This document shows positions 19,842 through 29,478 of a stretch of 64,000 nt of DNA, in pieces. Each line of letters opens with the position of its first letter. Position 1 is the first letter of the stretch. Position numbers and translations under genes: made by a program. The stretch is from NCBI RefSeq assembly GCF_018221465.1, contig NZ_JAAIKR010000009.1:1-64000 (forward strand), given 5' to 3'. A model generated the notes under the pieces. The model did not search any database, was not told the origin of the DNA, and saw nothing but the letters and a program-made list of their open reading frames with translations. Source of the stretch: Shewanella intestini (GTDB lineage Bacteria; Pseudomonadota; Gammaproteobacteria; Enterobacterales; Shewanellaceae).

Positions 19842-20996
19842 TTACAGCGAAAACACATTGGTCATCACTTTATAAAGCTCAGTACCTTGATGTACTGACG
19901 CCGATGCAAAGTGCAAAATCGGCACACAATCACAAGGTAAACTCACTGCGGTTAATGCGTATTCGCTGCCGTATTGATCAAGCCTAAGCAAGTTAACTAA
20001 GTTTTGCCCTGCAGCTAATGGCTTACCGACTGCTGCGCAATACTCCACCATCCCAGCCCTTGGGGCATGAAGTTTTTTATAGTCCGCTAAATAGCATCCC
20101 CAACGTGACATAACCTTTGGCGCAACATGTTCTTTAATCACCCCACGATGGCTCAAATAAGCCAAAATACCTAACGCATCTTGTTTGGCATCAACTAAAT
20201 CAATCCGTTCTTGGCTAGCAAGCTCTAGCGTAAAAGCCGACACTGGCACATTAAAATTACGTCCAATTGAGGCGCAATATTGTTGCAACTGCCACCATGG
20301 ATAAAATGCAGCTTCATCCATCGCGCCGCCAAACTCATTAGGAATAACTAACGCATAAGGAATCGAAAACCAACGGGCATCAGCCATATCATATTCAGGG
20401 CAATATAAGTGTTTAGCCGACTTAGGGCCGGTATGTAAATCTAAAACGATGTCAGCTTTGTGCGCCATTGACTGCAAAGTTAACGCTAACCGATGCCCGG
20501 TTGATACGCCCCAAGGTTGGGCTAATCGAGTCTGACAACTTGTGAGTAATTGCCCCCGAAAAGCGTCAAAGAGTTCATTATTGGTTAACTGTTGGTGCGC
20601 CTGATACCAAGTGGCGATATCGGCCACGACGGGACTATGGTCAAAGTATTCGCGATTCCAATTGATGCCGGTTATGGGGTCAAATCGACCTAAGGTAAAC
20701 TCACCGCTTTTTTGATTGATACCCAATGGGTTTGCCAAAGGAACACAATGGATATCGCCAGCAATGGTGTAATTTTCTAATAAGCGCATTAATTGATAAA
20801 TAACAGCATTACCTTGCACTTCTGCACCATGGACATTGGCTTGAATATAGACGCTAGCAGCTTGCTTATCATGTCCTTCAAATGTATAAACCGGCGCAGT
20901 TAAGCGCTGCCCTGTAGCCAATTCACCTAGTTCAACGCTAGACATAACCGCTTTTGAATCAATTACAGCCATATGCTGATTTGCCTTGTTAATCAT
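19842..20996 (-). CDS. Succinylglutamate desuccinylase/aspartoacylase (M14) family zinc hydrolase
   Basis: The 384-residue protein has the AstE/AspA zinc-binding pattern. VHGAEVQG gives the first His and Glu ligands near residues 54-61, LDLHTGP the second His near 179, and TLELAS a candidate catalytic Glu. Such enzymes remove acyl or aminoacyl groups from amino acids or polyamine-like molecules. The gene starts only 6 bp after the lysC stop codon on the same strand, so it should be transcribed under the lysine riboswitch. That suggests a role near aspartate/lysine metabolism, but the substrate cannot be named. It is not the usual 330-residue AstE of arginine catabolism, and no ast genes are nearby. 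Confidence 0.8.
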   Translation of the reverse strand: MINKANQHMAVIDSKAVMSSVELGELATGQRLTAPVYTFEGHDKQAASVYIQANVHGAEVQGNAVIYQLMRLLENYTIAGDIHCVPLANPLGINQKSGEFTLGRFDPITGINWNREYFDHSPVVADIATWYQAHQQLTNNELFDAFRGQLLTSCQTRLAQPWGVSTGHRLALTLQSMAHKADIVLDLHTGPKSAKHLYCPEYDMADARWFSIPYALVIPNEFGGAMDEAAFYPWWQLQQYCASIGRNFNVPVSAFTLELASQERIDLVDAKQDALGILAYLSHRGVIKEHVAPKVMSRWGCYLADYKKLHAPRAGMVEYCAAVGKPLAAGQNLVNLLRLDQYGSEYALTAVSLPCDCVPILHFASASVHQGTELYKVMTNVFSL

Positions 20997-21002
20997 ATCT
21001 TG

Positions 21003-22379
21003 TTATTCAAATAAGTTTTGATGCAGTGAACTGACCACTTTTGCCGCTTCAGACTCGGCGACCAATACACATAAATTATGCGGACTGGCACCTTGGCAGA
21101 TCATTCTGACATTGTGCTGTTCAAGCACTTGGAACACACGGCTACAAATTCCTGATGTTAGCGCAATTTTATTACCAATAATGGCCACTAACGCCAATTT
21201 ATCTTCTACTCGTACGCGACAGTGTTGCGATAATTCTTGCAGTAATGCTTCACTTAACAACCCTTGTCCGCTTGTATCTGAACCGGTTTTATCTAACGTC
21301 AACGCCACATTGACTTCTGAGGTGGTAATTAAATCTACCGAAATCTTGTGCTTAGCTAAGGTCGTAAACGTGTGCGCTAAGAAACCTTGCGCATGCAACA
21401 TTTGCAGGCTATGAAGGTTTAATAGTGTTTGGTCGCGGCGCAGTGCAACAGCCCTAAACACCGGCTCATCTTCCACTTGATGACGGATCCAAGTGCCGCC
21501 CTGCTCTGGTGCTTTACTTGAGCCAACAAACACTTGTATTTGCTGGCGCACAGCAGGCAAAATTGTCGCAGGGTGTAATACTTTCGCGCCAAAAGTGGCC
21601 ATTTCAGCCGCTTCATTAAAGCTGATTTCTGCAATCGGGTGGGCATTTGGAGCAAGACGAGGATCGGTCGTATAAATGCCCGCAACATCAGTCCAAATTT
21701 CAACGGCATGTGCCGTTAATGCTTCTGCAAGTAACGCGGCTGAATAATCACTACCACCGCGGCCTAACGTGGTGGTTTGTTGCTGCTCATCTGCGCCAAT
21801 AAAACCTTGGGTAACAATAATATTTTTAGTTAATAGCGGCATTAGCGAATCTTGGGCTAACGTTGCAATAGTCTCAATTTGAGGCTCAGCTTTACCAAAT
21901 TGACTGTCAGTACGCATCACTTTTCGCACATCAAACATTTGCGATGCATGGCCTTTTTGTCGAATAACCGCAGCAAATAAAATCGATGAGCACTGTTCAC
22001 CTGTGGATAATAATTCATCCATAATCGCTTTACTGCGTTGGTGAAGTAACGCCTCACTTAATTGAGCCATACGACTTAATATCGCTGCAATTTGCTCACT
22101 AACGGCTTCTGGTTCATGTAGCTTGGCAATAATGCGTTGTTGAACGCCATTGATCTCGGTTAATAATGTTTTACGGCGCTCATTATCTAAATTTGAGGTC
22201 AACTCCACTAACAGGTTAGTCACACCACTAGAAGCACTTACCACCACTAAACGCGTTTGAGCGTTAGCTAACACAATGTCAGCGCAGCGTTGCATTGCAT
22301 CAAAGTCAGCAACAGATGTACCGCCAAATTTGGCAACAATAAGGTGAGATAACGGCTGGATAGGTTGTAATAATGCCAT
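21003..22379 (-). CDS. lysC: Lysine-sensitive aspartate kinase III
   Basis: LysC phosphorylates aspartate, the first step towards lysine, threonine and methionine. The 458 residues start with the kinase domain (VAKFGGTSVADFDAM, about 13-27), include the GRGGSD catalytic loop (about 209-214), and end with ACT regulatory domains (about 320-458). It is a monofunctional enzyme without a homoserine dehydrogenase part and closely resembles E. coli LysC. AGAGGG lies about 10 bp before the ATG. A lysine riboswitch precedes it and an M14-family gene follows 6 bp downstream, forming a lysine-regulated operon. Confidence 0.95.
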   Translation of the reverse strand: MALLQPIQPLSHLIVAKFGGTSVADFDAMQRCADIVLANAQTRLVVVSASSGVTNLLVELTSNLDNERRKTLLTEINGVQQRIIAKLHEPEAVSEQIAAILSRMAQLSEALLHQRSKAIMDELLSTGEQCSSILFAAVIRQKGHASQMFDVRKVMRTDSQFGKAEPQIETIATLAQDSLMPLLTKNIIVTQGFIGADEQQQTTTLGRGGSDYSAALLAEALTAHAVEIWTDVAGIYTTDPRLAPNAHPIAEISFNEAAEMATFGAKVLHPATILPAVRQQIQVFVGSSKAPEQGGTWIRHQVEDEPVFRAVALRRDQTLLNLHSLQMLHAQGFLAHTFTTLAKHKISVDLITTSEVNVALTLDKTGSDTSGQGLLSEALLQELSQHCRVRVEDKLALVAIIGNKIALTSGICSRVFQVLEQHNVRMICQGASPHNLCVLVAESEAAKVVSSLHQNLFE

Positions 22380-22439
22380 TAGACTATACCCTCTAATACA
22401 GAGGAAAATAGATTTAAAACAATAGAATAAAACATGAAA

Positions 22440-22529
22440 TACACTCCGAACTCAAAACGTTCGAAGAGCCTGGTGCTAAGATAACGCACCCTTTAAGAAG
22501 GGAAACAGCAATCACCACCAGAAGCTCTC
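22440..22529 (-). promoter_or_regulatory. Expression platform of the lysine riboswitch
   Basis: Downstream of the aptamer (minus strand) lie two short hairpins: CCCTT/AAGGG at 22489-22502, and GGTGC/GCACC at 22472-22490. The segment 22465-22475 (CACCAG plus GCTCT on the minus strand) can instead pair with the 3' side of P1 at 22516-22529 (GAGAGC..CTGGTG). This gives a mutually exclusive structure suited to ligand switching. A T-rich stretch follows. Confidence 0.6.
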
Positions 22530-22686
22530 CACCAAAAAACAGGTGACAATCGCCAGGATTCAACCTGTACGACCGGTATTCAAAGGGCATCAACCTTAAT
22601 TTACCTCGGCGCTAATCTCCCTCATAAGTCATCATCGGAATTGAGCTTCCTCAAACTTACTACCTAGCTAACGCTCCTCTTCTGTG
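22515..22686 (-). promoter_or_regulatory. Lysine riboswitch (L box) of lysC
   Basis: On the minus strand the leader contains the core elements of the lysine aptamer in the right order: CAGAAGAGG, GTAGTAAG, GGAAGCTCAATTCCGATG, GCGCCGAGGT, TACAGG and TGAATCCTGG, GTTGTCACC-like GATTGTCACCTG, and the closing GGTGGAGAGCTTCTGG. These correspond closely to the E. coli lysC leader. The P1 helix is CAGAAG pairing with CTTCTG. Binding of lysine to such RNAs lowers lysC expression, so lysC and the M14 gene behind it should be repressed by lysine. Confidence 0.9.
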
Positions 22687-22812
22687 TCTCCCTCAATGAA
22701 GGAAGGCAAGAAAAATACCAAGAATGTTGCTTAAAAGTCAATCAGCAATTGCTGCGGATGAGCTAAATTCATCAAATATACATTCACTTCAAACATAACC
22801 GACTATTGTAAA

Positions 22813-22923
22813 CTAATCCTTATTATCCCACTTTTTCATCGCCGCCATTAGCCTTGGGTGCATGTCATTTCGGCCGATAAAAACGAAATCGGTGTAACGC
22901 AGATGGGAAAACCGGTTAAACAT
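22813..22923 (-). pseudogene. Possible 3' remnant of a CobW-like GTPase gene
   Basis: Minus-strand frame 22923-22813 reads a short tail containing RYTDFVFIGRNDMHPRLM and ending KKWDNKD-stop. The VFIGR element after a strand resembles the C-terminal end of CobW/YjiA-type G3E GTPase proteins. A stop lies just upstream in frame and nothing comparable can be read further 5', so at most a gene tail remains. The family match is weak and from memory. Confidence 0.3.
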
Positions 22924-23060
22924 AAAATATCATCATCCAATCAACCGCGCTTATCAACCAATGCCCGATACAATCATCGTTAACACCTTGATATAAAAGC
23001 CAATTTATAAATACACGCAACGTTAAGCCAGCTTGCTTTACCGAGGTTAACCATCACCAG

Positions 23061-23210
23061 ATGAAAAAGGCTGGGCAGTCATTTGATAGCGAGGTTGTGG
23101 TTAAGCTTGTTTTGAGTGAAGTGGTATTGTTAAAAAAGGAGAGAGAAATAGAGTTTGATGATGCGAACTTGTCGTCAGTGACTCTTTTTAACAAGCTCAC
23201 ATTAACTTGA
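23061..23210 (+). CDS. Possible small hypothetical protein, 49 residues
   Basis: An ATG-started frame encodes a charged peptide beginning MKKAGQSFDSEVVVKLVLSE and ending NKLTLT. Its amino acid composition looks protein-like, with alternating hydrophobic and charged residues and no frameshift. There is no clear Shine-Dalgarno, the family is not recognised, and the frame stays open upstream of the ATG. It could therefore be a remnant of a longer gene rather than a real small gene. Confidence 0.25.
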   Translation: MKKAGQSFDSEVVVKLVLSEVVLLKKEREIEFDDANLSSVTLFNKLTLT

Positions 23211-23316
23211 GGGTCAATCATCAGCGGTTATGGTGTTATTTATTCATCATCAATAACAAATCACGCCATAAAAGCAGTAAAACATGCTTATTTAGGTAAC
23301 TAAAAGGCTTTGTCGA

Positions 23317-23751
23317 TTAACATTCAAAATCAGGCAGCTCACTGACCAAGCGTTGTCGCTGATCAAAGCGGCCAATCTCACACTCTAATTGTGGTGCTTG
23401 CCCACAAGCTAGTAACAATAATCTCCCCATCTCGACATAATAGATTGCCAACTGGTTAAATTTGCGACCTACCGCTAATGCCTGCTCTTTATCAATGAAA
23501 ATAGCCCAGCTTTTCTCTTGATGAGATAAATCAGGCGATGCCCCATAAAGTGAGCGGTATGGTTGTTTGAACTGTTGGATAGTTTGTTGTAACTGACGAT
23601 CTAATAAGCGGTTTTGACAAGAGGTCAACTGAGAACCAAAAGGATTACAAGCTGTAATAATTGCAAAAGAATGTTGATTTGATAAGCGCTGTGTTAATAA
23701 AAACTGGGTATGTTGGTAAGTTTGCCACAAGGTGGAATTCACATTATTCAT
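23317..23751 (-). CDS. DUF3293 domain-containing protein
   Basis: Starting at the ATG at 23751 the protein has 144 residues: MNNVNSTLWQTYQHTQF, then the DUF3293 signature SFAIITACNPFGS with downstream asparagine- and leucine-rich segments, and ending QRLVSELPDFEC. The family's function is unknown. A longer reading from 23829 adds 26 residues that do not look conserved and lie in the AT-rich upstream region, so the shorter start is preferred. It is a single-gene unit near arcA, as in other Shewanella genomes (from memory). Confidence 0.78.
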   Translation of the reverse strand: MNNVNSTLWQTYQHTQFLLTQRLSNQHSFAIITACNPFGSQLTSCQNRLLDRQLQQTIQQFKQPYRSLYGASPDLSHQEKSWAIFIDKEQALAVGRKFNQLAIYYVEMGRLLLLACGQAPQLECEIGRFDQRQRLVSELPDFEC

Positions 23752-23829
23752 ATCTAAATTGTCTTTAAATGAGCCCAAAAGAGTGTAGCAGATAGATTTT
23801 GAACATGATAGATATGTGACAACAATCAC

Positions 23830-24396
23830 AAGTTAACAAATATAAATGTAGTTAGCAATCAATGACTTAGCCACCATTAACCTTTTATGAACTTCTGATG
23901 TTGAAATATTATTAACATTTCATTTGTTAACAAATGCCTAAAACGAGTACAATATTCATCACTAGCTAATAATAAAATCAATGATTAATGTTGATACATT
24001 TGTACTGACAGTTATGATTTTTTTATAAAAGCTAAGTTTACACCTGTTTATTTCATGTTCTATATTTAAGATGAACATTAAATTAAAGAAATAAAGACGT
24101 TACTAGAGAACTTTACTGTTATTGTAGCGTCTTAGATATCGAGGTGTTAGACCAAATTTATTCGTATGTATCCACTTTCCGTCAACAACGATGTTGCCTC
24201 TTAGTTTACATACGAATGACAGTCTAAATAAATAACTAGATTTAGACAGCGTTTATAGCGTGTTTATATTCAAGGCAGACAAGTTTAAACACCATAAATA
24301 TGAATATACGGCCCGCTTATTTAAAGGGAAAAAGTGGCGCTCAGCCCTAGCTGTTAAATGCTAGACCATGACTTTTTTAATTTTAGGTAAATTAAT
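23830..24396. other. Long AT-rich region upstream of arcA
   Basis: About 570 bp lie between the minus-strand DUF3293 gene and arcA with no open frame of note. It must contain the arcA promoter(s) and probably a long untranslated leader. No tRNA, riboswitch or specific operator could be identified by eye. Confidence 0.45.
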
Positions 24397-25113
24397 ATGC
24401 AAAACCCGCACATTCTTATCGTTGAAGATGAAGCCGTAACCCGTAACACCCTTCGTAGTATTTTTGAAGCAGAAGGTTACGTGGTAACTGAAGCTAACGA
24501 CGGTGCTGAAATGCACAAAGCAATGCAAGATAACAAAGTAAATCTTGTTGTAATGGATATTAACCTTCCAGGTAAAAATGGTCTGTTGCTTGCTCGTGAA
24601 CTTCGCGAAATTAACAACATTGGTCTTATCTTCCTTACTGGTCGTGACAACGAAGTTGATAAAATTCTTGGTCTTGAAATTGGAGCTGATGACTACATCA
24701 CTAAACCATTCAATCCACGTGAATTAACTATTCGTGCTCGTAACTTATTGACTCGTGTTAATAGCACCGGTATTGAGTCAGAAGAAAAAGGCAGCGTTGA
24801 ATACTACCGCTTCAATGGTTGGAGCTTAGAAATCAACAGCCGTTCTTTAGTTAGCCCACAAGGCGAATCTTACAAGTTGCCACGCAGTGAATTCCGCGCA
24901 ATGCTTCATTTTGTGGAAAACCCAGGTAAAATCTTAACGCGTGCAGACTTGTTAATGAAGATGACAGGTCGTGAACTTAAACCACATGACCGTACTGTTG
25001 ACGTAACGATTCGCCGTATCCGTAAGCATTTCGAAAGCTTAGCTGACACGCCAGAAATCATCGCAACTATTCACGGTGAAGGTTACCGTTTTTGTGGCAA
25101 CCTAGAAGACTAA
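24397..25113 (+). CDS. arcA: Aerobic respiration control response regulator ArcA
   Basis: The 238-residue OmpR-type regulator has an N-terminal receiver domain (about 5-118) with acidic residues EDE near the start. The phosphorylated Asp54 lies in [12 protein letters not shown], and the conserved Lys in [15 protein letters not shown]-terminal winged helix follows (about 135-235; [16 protein letters not shown] and GEGYRF). It closely resembles E. coli ArcA (238 residues). It controls aerobic/anaerobic respiratory genes after phosphorelay. No sensor kinase gene is in this window; in Shewanella the partner is known to be split (ArcS/HptA). A strong terminator follows. Confidence 0.97.
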   Translation: MQNPHILIVEDEAVTRNTLRSIFEAEGYVVTEANDGAEMHKAMQDNKVNLVVMDINLPGKNGLLLARELREINNIGLIFLTGRDNEVDKILGLEIGADDYITKPFNPRELTIRARNLLTRVNSTGIESEEKGSVEYYRFNGWSLEINSRSLVSPQGESYKLPRSEFRAMLHFVENPGKILTRADLLMKMTGRELKPHDRTVDVTIRRIRKHFESLADTPEIIATIHGEGYRFCGNLED

Positions 25114-25132
25114 TTTTTCTACGTTACCGATT

Positions 25133-25161
25133 AAAAACCAGGCTTGTGCCTGGTTTTTTTG
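25133..25161 (+). terminator. Rho-independent terminator of arcA
   Basis: AACCAGGC and GCCTGGTT form an 8-bp stem with a TTGT loop and a run of seven T residues, 20-45 bp after the arcA stop. Confidence 0.95.
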
Positions 25162-25727
25162 TGGCTGAAATCACCTTCGTATAAACGCACAAATTATATT
25201 ACGTTAGCTTAACTTACGCTAAATTAGCTTCAATGGGCTGACTACAGCTTATTTGTTTCAGTGGCTTACTTTAAATCCGTTGATAGCTTTGCACGCATTC
25301 AGGACAACGTATTTTTAAATACGTCTAATGTGATTTCATTGCACTTAGAAAGATCGTATTGAAATGACTCAATGTAAATTCATTTACACAAACTGCTTGT
25401 TTGAAGATAGCCTATTTTTAACTAGCTTTGTTTCTATATAAACACCCTTGAAATGCTAAGCGTTAAGCTTGCTTATTGTTAGCAAGCTTAGTTGGCATAG
25501 CCTGCTTTAGCGTCATCCCATCCCCAACTGAGTAAATATCGTTTATATCTGTATTAATCGGTTTATTGTTCGCGCCAGTACTCGTCGCATTTCACAGTGG
25601 ATATCACTCAAATATGGCAAAAAACACAACACTATTGCCCCTGCGCCCTCTGATGTATCCATTAACGATAAGTCATTTAATCGCGATAAATGTGACAACC
25701 TAAAGTGAGTGACTCGAAAAGTGACAT
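25162..25727. other. Intergenic region between convergent arcA and peptidase genes
   Basis: No gene is supported in these 566 bp. A perfect 9-bp inverted repeat TAAGCTTGC/GCAAGCTTA occurs at 25464-25490 with a 9-nt loop. Only short, unsupported ORFs (under 30 codons) are present. Confidence 0.45.
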
Positions 25728-25755
25728 AAAAAATCCAGCCATGAGGCTGGATTTT
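25728..25755 (-). terminator. Rho-independent terminator of the dipeptidyl peptidase gene
   Basis: AATCCAGCC/GGCTGGATT form a 9-bp stem with a short loop. On the minus strand a T-run follows, about 25 bp after the stop codon. Confidence 0.9.
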
Positions 25756-25776
25756 AAATAGGTTAATTTGCTGCCA

Positions 25777-28089
25777 TTATTTTAATTGGCTATTTAAAAA
25801 GGTCGCAATTGACTTATATAAGTGATTACGGACTTTTTCGCCGCGCATAGAGTGCTTAGAACCAGGATAGTCGATCATTTGGAACATACTACCTTGGTCT
25901 TGCAACGCTTTATAAACGCGAGTGCTGTTTTCAAACAATACGTTATCATCGGCCATACCATGGTACATCAACAAGCCCGACTGATAACCTTGTACATAAG
26001 GCATTACGCTACTGCTTTCATACCCCTTTTTATTGGTATTTGGGTTCCCCATATAGCGCTCTGTATAATAAGTATCATACAAGTGCCAGTCAGTTACTGG
26101 GGCACCAGATACGGCAGCTTTAAAGTAATCAGGCGCTTTAAATTGGCAAAGCAGTGCCATATATCCACCATAGCTGTGCCCATAAATACCGATATTATCG
26201 CCATCTACGTAATTAAGTGAACGTAAAAAATCGACACCGACTTTTTGATCGCGCACTTCAGCATCGCCCATGTTCTTATAAATAACCGATTCAAAACGCA
26301 CACCTCGATTAGCTGAACCACGGTTATCAAGTTGGAAGACAATATAACCTTGTTGCAGTAAGTATTGAGTAAAGTAATCAGACTCACTCCAACTATTGGT
26401 TACCAATTGCGCGTGTGGGCCACCATACACTCTAACTAATACCGGATATTTTTTGCTACTGTCAAAGTCAACTGGTTTGAATAAACGGTACGCTAATGCT
26501 TGACCATCATCAGCAGTTAAGTGGCCAAATTCAGGCATTTGCCACAAACCGGCATATGCACTTAACGGGTGCTGCTTATCAATGTGATTTTGTTCAACCC
26601 ACGCCAGTGGCTTACCATCTTGTTGATGCAAACTGATTTGCGGTGGTTGAGATAAACTGCTGAAATAATCGATATATACCGGTTTACTACTGGCAAATAC
26701 GGCATTGTGCATGCCTGAACGTTGGCTCAGTTTTTCAATACTTGCAGGGCCTTTATTGATATTCACTCGATAAATATGGCGCTCAACAACACTGTCCTTA
26801 CGGCCAGAAAAATACACCCAACCGTTGGCTTCATCAACATACTCAAGCTTATCAACAGCCCAGTCACCTTCAGTTAAAGGCGTGAGCTTATGATCTTTAC
26901 CTGTTACTAAATACAAATGTTTAAAGCCTGAGCGTTCTGATCCCCAAATGAATCCAGATTGCTGCTTTAAGAAGTGTAAATCGTCATTAATATTGAGCCA
27001 TGACTGACTGCGCTCTTCAATGTAAGTTTGGTTAGTTTGCTTAACTAAATCTGCAACACGTAAGTCTAATGTTTGTTGATCGCGGCTTTGCCATTGATAC
27101 GATAACTGCTCGCTTGATGGCAGCCACTTTACCCTTGGTAAGTAAATGTCTTTGTCTTTCCCAAGATCAATCCACTGCACCTTTTTATCTGCAAGCGTAA
27201 CAACGCCTAATTCAATTTCTACGTTCGCTTTACCTGCATACGGATAACGTTGCTGCGTGAGCTTAATGCCATCAGCATAGATTTCATTGCGAGTAACTAG
27301 CTCAACACCTGACTCATCAATGCGAGTAAAGGCAATTTTTGATTCATCTGGCGACCACCAATAACCGGTCATGCGATCCATTTCTTCTTGCGCAACAAAC
27401 TCAGCCATGCCGTTTTTAATTGGGCCTTTGCCATCATGAGTTAACGCTGTTATCGCGCCATCAACCAATGACAATACATATAGGTTTTGCTCACGAATAA
27501 ACGACACATAATGGGCTTTAGGAGACAAGCGAGCGTCGGTAACAAAACCTTCTCCGGTGTTAAGTGAATCTATTTTGTTAGATGCAACATGGTAAAGATA
27601 TAACTGCCCAGAGGCTGGAATAAGAATAGAGTGGCCATCTTCTGACCAGAAATATTCCATAATACCTTGGCCGTAAATACGTTGGCGTTCACGACGCGCC
27701 TTTTCTTCATTTGAAAGCTCACCAGAGGCTAAATCATCGGCATTAATTAACATACTTCGCTTGCCTGTGATGGTGTCCATTTGCCAGAGGTCATAAAAAT
27801 TCTGGTTATCATCACGTCCAGCTAAATACGTTACCCGTAAACCATCAGGTGATATTTGCAAGCCACGCGGGCTTGTACCAGCTAAGGCTGGGGATTGGTG
27901 AATACGTTCAATGGTTAATGGTGTTTTGCCACCATCAATATGAGTTAATGGTGCTGTAGTTAAATAGATCATATCTGCTGCCGTGGTGTTAGCGGCACTA
28001 ATGGCGGGAGTAGACACCATTGCACCGGCAAGAATCAAAGGCATGACTGAAACGAATGAGACAGCCCTTTGTTTCCATGTTGTTTTCAT
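25777..28089 (-). CDS. Dipeptidyl peptidase IV family (S9B) exopeptidase, periplasmic
   Basis: The 770-residue protein has a signal peptide (1-32, ending PAISA). An N-terminal eight-bladed beta-propeller (about 70-510) with WSPDESKIAFTRIDE is followed by an alpha/beta-hydrolase peptidase domain (about 530-770). The catalytic Ser is in YGHSYGGYMALL, the Asp in MADDNVLFE, and the His in PGSKHSMRG. The DNRGSANRG motif is typical of the S9 family. It likely releases X-Pro or similar dipeptides from peptides in the periplasm. It is transcribed divergently from fbp. Confidence 0.9.
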   Translation of the reverse strand: MKTTWKQRAVSFVSVMPLILAGAMVSTPAISAANTTAADMIYLTTAPLTHIDGGKTPLTIERIHQSPALAGTSPRGLQISPDGLRVTYLAGRDDNQNFYDLWQMDTITGKRSMLINADDLASGELSNEEKARRERQRIYGQGIMEYFWSEDGHSILIPASGQLYLYHVASNKIDSLNTGEGFVTDARLSPKAHYVSFIREQNLYVLSLVDGAITALTHDGKGPIKNGMAEFVAQEEMDRMTGYWWSPDESKIAFTRIDESGVELVTRNEIYADGIKLTQQRYPYAGKANVEIELGVVTLADKKVQWIDLGKDKDIYLPRVKWLPSSEQLSYQWQSRDQQTLDLRVADLVKQTNQTYIEERSQSWLNINDDLHFLKQQSGFIWGSERSGFKHLYLVTGKDHKLTPLTEGDWAVDKLEYVDEANGWVYFSGRKDSVVERHIYRVNINKGPASIEKLSQRSGMHNAVFASSKPVYIDYFSSLSQPPQISLHQQDGKPLAWVEQNHIDKQHPLSAYAGLWQMPEFGHLTADDGQALAYRLFKPVDFDSSKKYPVLVRVYGGPHAQLVTNSWSESDYFTQYLLQQGYIVFQLDNRGSANRGVRFESVIYKNMGDAEVRDQKVGVDFLRSLNYVDGDNIGIYGHSYGGYMALLCQFKAPDYFKAAVSGAPVTDWHLYDTYYTERYMGNPNTNKKGYESSSVMPYVQGYQSGLLMYHGMADDNVLFENSTRVYKALQDQGSMFQMIDYPGSKHSMRGEKVRNHLYKSIATFLNSQLK

Positions 28090-28287
28090 TATTACTGGTC
28101 CTAGAAATTAAGATCATCTTGGTCATTCTGCCTGAAATGACTCCTGCATTGCAAAAACCGACCTGACAACGCTGAATTATGCCCCATTGTGCGCTATTAT
28201 CCGCGCTAATTATAAAAAATACCGATTGCTGGCGACTAAAGAAACCAACAATCAACGACCTTAACCCGACCTGTCTTAGGAATCACC

Positions 28288-29280
28288 ATGCAAAACTTGG
28301 CACAAACTCTGACTGCACAAGCAATTAATGCCTCATTAGCCGATTTACTTCTCACCTTAGCCGACACCTCAAAAGCAATCAGCCAAGCTGTTCGCCACGG
28401 TGCATTAGCAGGTGTTTTAGGTGCAACTGAACAAGAAAATGTTCAAGGTGAAACCCAGAAAAAACTCGACGTTATTACCAACGACATGTTGAAAGATGCA
28501 CTAAAAGCAGACGGCAACGTCCGCGGTTTAGCATCAGAAGAAGAAGATTATGTTGTTGAAGTCAGTAAAGACGGTAAATACCTAGTGTGTTTTGACCCAT
28601 TAGATGGTTCGTCAAATATCGATATCAACTCATTAGTCGGGACTATTTTCTCTGTTCTACCAGCCCCTGCGGGTGAGTTAACTGAACAAAGTTTCTTGCA
28701 AAAAGGTCGCGACCAAGTGGCGGCAGGTTATGTGTTATACGGCCCATCAACCATGATGGCATTAACCACAGGTAACGGAACTCAGTTCTTCACCCTTGAC
28801 CCGAACAGTGGTGAATTTTTATTAACTCAAGACCAAGTAACTATCACCCCTGATACCGCTGAATTTGCCATTAACATGTCAAACCAACGTTTTTGGGAAG
28901 CACCAATGCAAACCTATATTGCTGACTTATTGATTGGTGAATTAGGCCCTCGTGAGCGCAACTTTAATATGCGCTGGATAGCCGCTATGGTCGGTGACGT
29001 ACATAGAGTGTTATGTCGTGGCGGTATTTTTACTTACCCAACTGACAACAAGAACCCACAAAAGCCGTATAAATTACGTTTGATGTATGAAGCCAACCCA
29101 ATGGCGTGGTTAGTTGAACAAGCTGGCGGTAAAGCCTCTACCGGTTACCAAACTATTTTGGATGTACAACCAACAGCTATCCATCAACGTGTTGCTGTTA
29201 TTCTTGGCAGCGCCAATGAAGTTGATACTTGCTTAAGTTACCACGGACAAGACTACAGCCAAGAGCCTCAAGTCGACTAA
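28288..29280 (+). CDS. fbp: Fructose-1,6-bisphosphatase class 1
   Basis: This 330-residue enzyme dephosphorylates fructose 1,6-bisphosphate in gluconeogenesis. Class I motifs are visible: SEEED (metal ligands, about 92-96), [13 protein letters not shown] (about 111-123), the substrate site [14 protein letters not shown], and [19 protein letters not shown] near the C-terminus. Its length equals the E. coli enzyme's within two residues. AGGA lies 9 bp ahead of the ATG, and a terminator follows. It fits a Shewanella-type carbon metabolism that feeds on C2-C3 acids. Confidence 0.96.
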   Translation: MQNLAQTLTAQAINASLADLLLTLADTSKAISQAVRHGALAGVLGATEQENVQGETQKKLDVITNDMLKDALKADGNVRGLASEEEDYVVEVSKDGKYLVCFDPLDGSSNIDINSLVGTIFSVLPAPAGELTEQSFLQKGRDQVAAGYVLYGPSTMMALTTGNGTQFFTLDPNSGEFLLTQDQVTITPDTAEFAINMSNQRFWEAPMQTYIADLLIGELGPRERNFNMRWIAAMVGDVHRVLCRGGIFTYPTDNKNPQKPYKLRLMYEANPMAWLVEQAGGKASTGYQTILDVQPTAIHQRVAVILGSANEVDTCLSYHGQDYSQEPQVD

Positions 29281-29307
29281 TATTAAGCGTATTGACACTA
29301 AGCCAAA

Positions 29308-29341
29308 TAAAAAAACACCGCCAATTGGCGGTATTTTTTTA
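29308..29341 (+). terminator. Rho-independent terminator of fbp
   Basis: ACCGCC/GGCGGT stem with an AATT centre, flanked by A- and T-runs, about 30-60 bp after the fbp stop; may work in both directions. Confidence 0.9.
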
Positions 29342-29478
29342 TTTAATGTCATTTAATCAAACTCATCATTTAATTTAATGCCTATCACTGCATTGAATGA
29401 ACAAGTAGCGCATCAAATAACGAATAAACTCATTCAATGCAGCCAAAGGATTTGCAATAGCACCATACTTAACCATCT

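Larger units (their letters stand above)
22740..23316. other. Intergenic region with coding debris
   Basis: This stretch between the lysC leader and the DUF3293 gene contains the possible CobW-like tail (22813-22923) and a 49-codon ORF (23061-23210). Otherwise no intact gene, RNA or repeat was found. Confidence 0.4.

Noticed and set aside
25615-25704. 29-codon ORF MAKNTTLLPL... in the arcA-peptidase gap
   Set aside because: Too short, no Shine-Dalgarno, and no conserved feature.
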